DNA from: DATDOY01 sp035293045
Lineage (GTDB): Bacteria; Actinomycetota; Acidimicrobiia; IMCC26256; JACPCJ01
Assembly (NCBI GenBank): GCA_035293045.1
Contig: DATDOY010000110.1
Span: 1 to 6,309, forward strand
Direction: 5' to 3'
DNA length: 6,309 bases
Shown here: piece by piece, positions 6,040 to 6,309 of the stretch
How positions within the stretch are numbered: position 1 is the first letter of the stretch
Layout of the letters: each line of letters starts with the position of its first letter
The notes under the pieces: generated by a model
Database searches by the model: none
Seen by the model: only the letters and a program-made list of their open reading frames with translations
Told to the model about the DNA's origin: nothing
Position numbers and translations under genes: made by a program

Positions 6040-6309
6040 GCAACAGCCGGGGGATCGCTGCCTGCTGAAGGTATTCCGGGGCCCGGGCCAAGAACCCCGG
6101 CGGCGGCGGCGGTTCCTCCATGCGCTCGATGACCAGACCGAACTCGGCCATGGCGTTGATGTACTGCGACAGCGGTCGATGGACAAAGGGGAGGACGACG
6201 CCGGGGGCAACCTCTTCCATGGTGACGTCGACGTCGAGATATCCCCCCACCCGCCAGTACTGCTCGTCGAGGATGTGATCGTCGATCCAACCGCTGCCGG
6301 GTGCTTGCA
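5969..6309 (-). CDS. Class I SAM-dependent methyltransferase, C-terminal part (start outside window)
   Basis: The frame is open to the window edge on the minus strand; the GTG at 6250 is internal, because coding continues upstream as GSGWIDDHILDEQYWRVGGY. About 113 residues are visible. The pattern WIDD...YW..GGYLD, then VLPFVHRPLSQYINAMAEFG, LVIERMEEP, FLARAPEYLQQAAIPRLLLIVARR is typical of the last third of class I methyltransferases of the Methyltransf_11/25 type: the substrate-cap HRPLS-Y segment, the helix and strand ageing into LVIERxEEP, and the final strand LLLIVARR. The SAM-binding GxGxG motif would be upstream, outside the window, so the call rests on the C-terminal pattern only and the substrate is unknown. 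The last 18 residues, Pro/Arg-rich after the final strand, are encoded antisense to the kinase 3' end; the two genes overlap by 71 bp. Confidence 0.72.
   Translation of the reverse strand, partial: QAPGSGWIDDHILDEQYWRVGGYLDVDVTMEEVAPGVVLPFVHRPLSQYINAMAEFGLVIERMEEPPPPPGFLARAPEYLQQAAIPRLLLIVARRTPNPPARGPRGTPRPIP
6098..6112. repeat. (CGG)5 trinucleotide run encoding five prolines
   Basis: Five consecutive CGG units on the plus strand read as five CCG proline codons in the methyltransferase (EEPPPPPGF), just after the LVIERMEEP strand. Homologues usually have a short Pro-rich turn here, so the run may be a local expansion. Runs of proline codons slow ribosomes and depend on elongation factor P. 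Confidence 0.6.

Noticed and set aside
4699..6210. 503-codon minus-strand frame opposite the kinase, and a similar 325-codon one at 3679-4656
   Set aside because: They are antisense to an intact kinase with all catalytic motifs. Their sequences are low-complexity (Arg, Gly, Val, Asp) with no recognisable domain.
1..6309. Mobile elements, CRISPR arrays, tRNA/rRNA, toxin-antitoxin or defence genes
   Set aside because: The window was looked through on both strands. No transposase or integrase, repeat-spacer pattern, RNA gene or defence-type domain was seen; intergenic space totals only about 190 bp.

Overview
This is a GC-rich window of about 6.3 kb with dense, mostly GC-ending codons, short intergenic gaps and two probable leaderless starts. 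It looks like an actinobacterial chromosome; an Acidimicrobiia-like lineage would fit, but that assignment is an inference from style and gene content, not a sequence match. I see no mobile element, tRNA, rRNA, CRISPR array or phage signature. It reads as ordinary chromosome, with one compact, well-marked regulatory locus.

Layout: (1) 1-650, plus strand: the C-terminal part of quinolinate synthase NadA, cut by the window edge. (2) 669-3097, minus strand: a two-gene operon, TetR-family regulator first and then a 580-residue multi-spanning membrane protein, joined by an ATGA stop/start overlap. It is convergent with nadA, with an 18-bp gap. (3) 3098-3196: a divergent control region holding perfect inverted repeats of GTTACCG/CGGTAAC that lie inside a recognisable -35/-10 promoter, which would start tetR as a leaderless mRNA. 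(4) 3197-3631, plus strand: an SRPBCC/AHSA1-family small protein, divergent from tetR. (5) 3706-6039, plus strand: a soluble histidine kinase with four PAS domains. (6) 5969-6309, minus strand: the C-terminal end of a SAM-dependent methyltransferase, overlapping the kinase gene tail to tail by 71 bp.

How the genes may work together: the TetR protein probably binds its own promoter and so controls both itself and the coupled membrane protein; the same operators lie 69 bp from the start of the SRPBCC gene and could affect it too. The membrane protein is the most unusual item. It carries two copies, exactly 76 residues apart, of a Trp-His / Pro-x-His motif at or near membrane-segment ends, plus weaker related segments and a probable extracytoplasmic beta-rich C-terminal domain. 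This suggests a metal- or cofactor-binding membrane protein of unknown function. The kinase has no response regulator in view, and no link between it and the tetR operon can be shown from the sequence.
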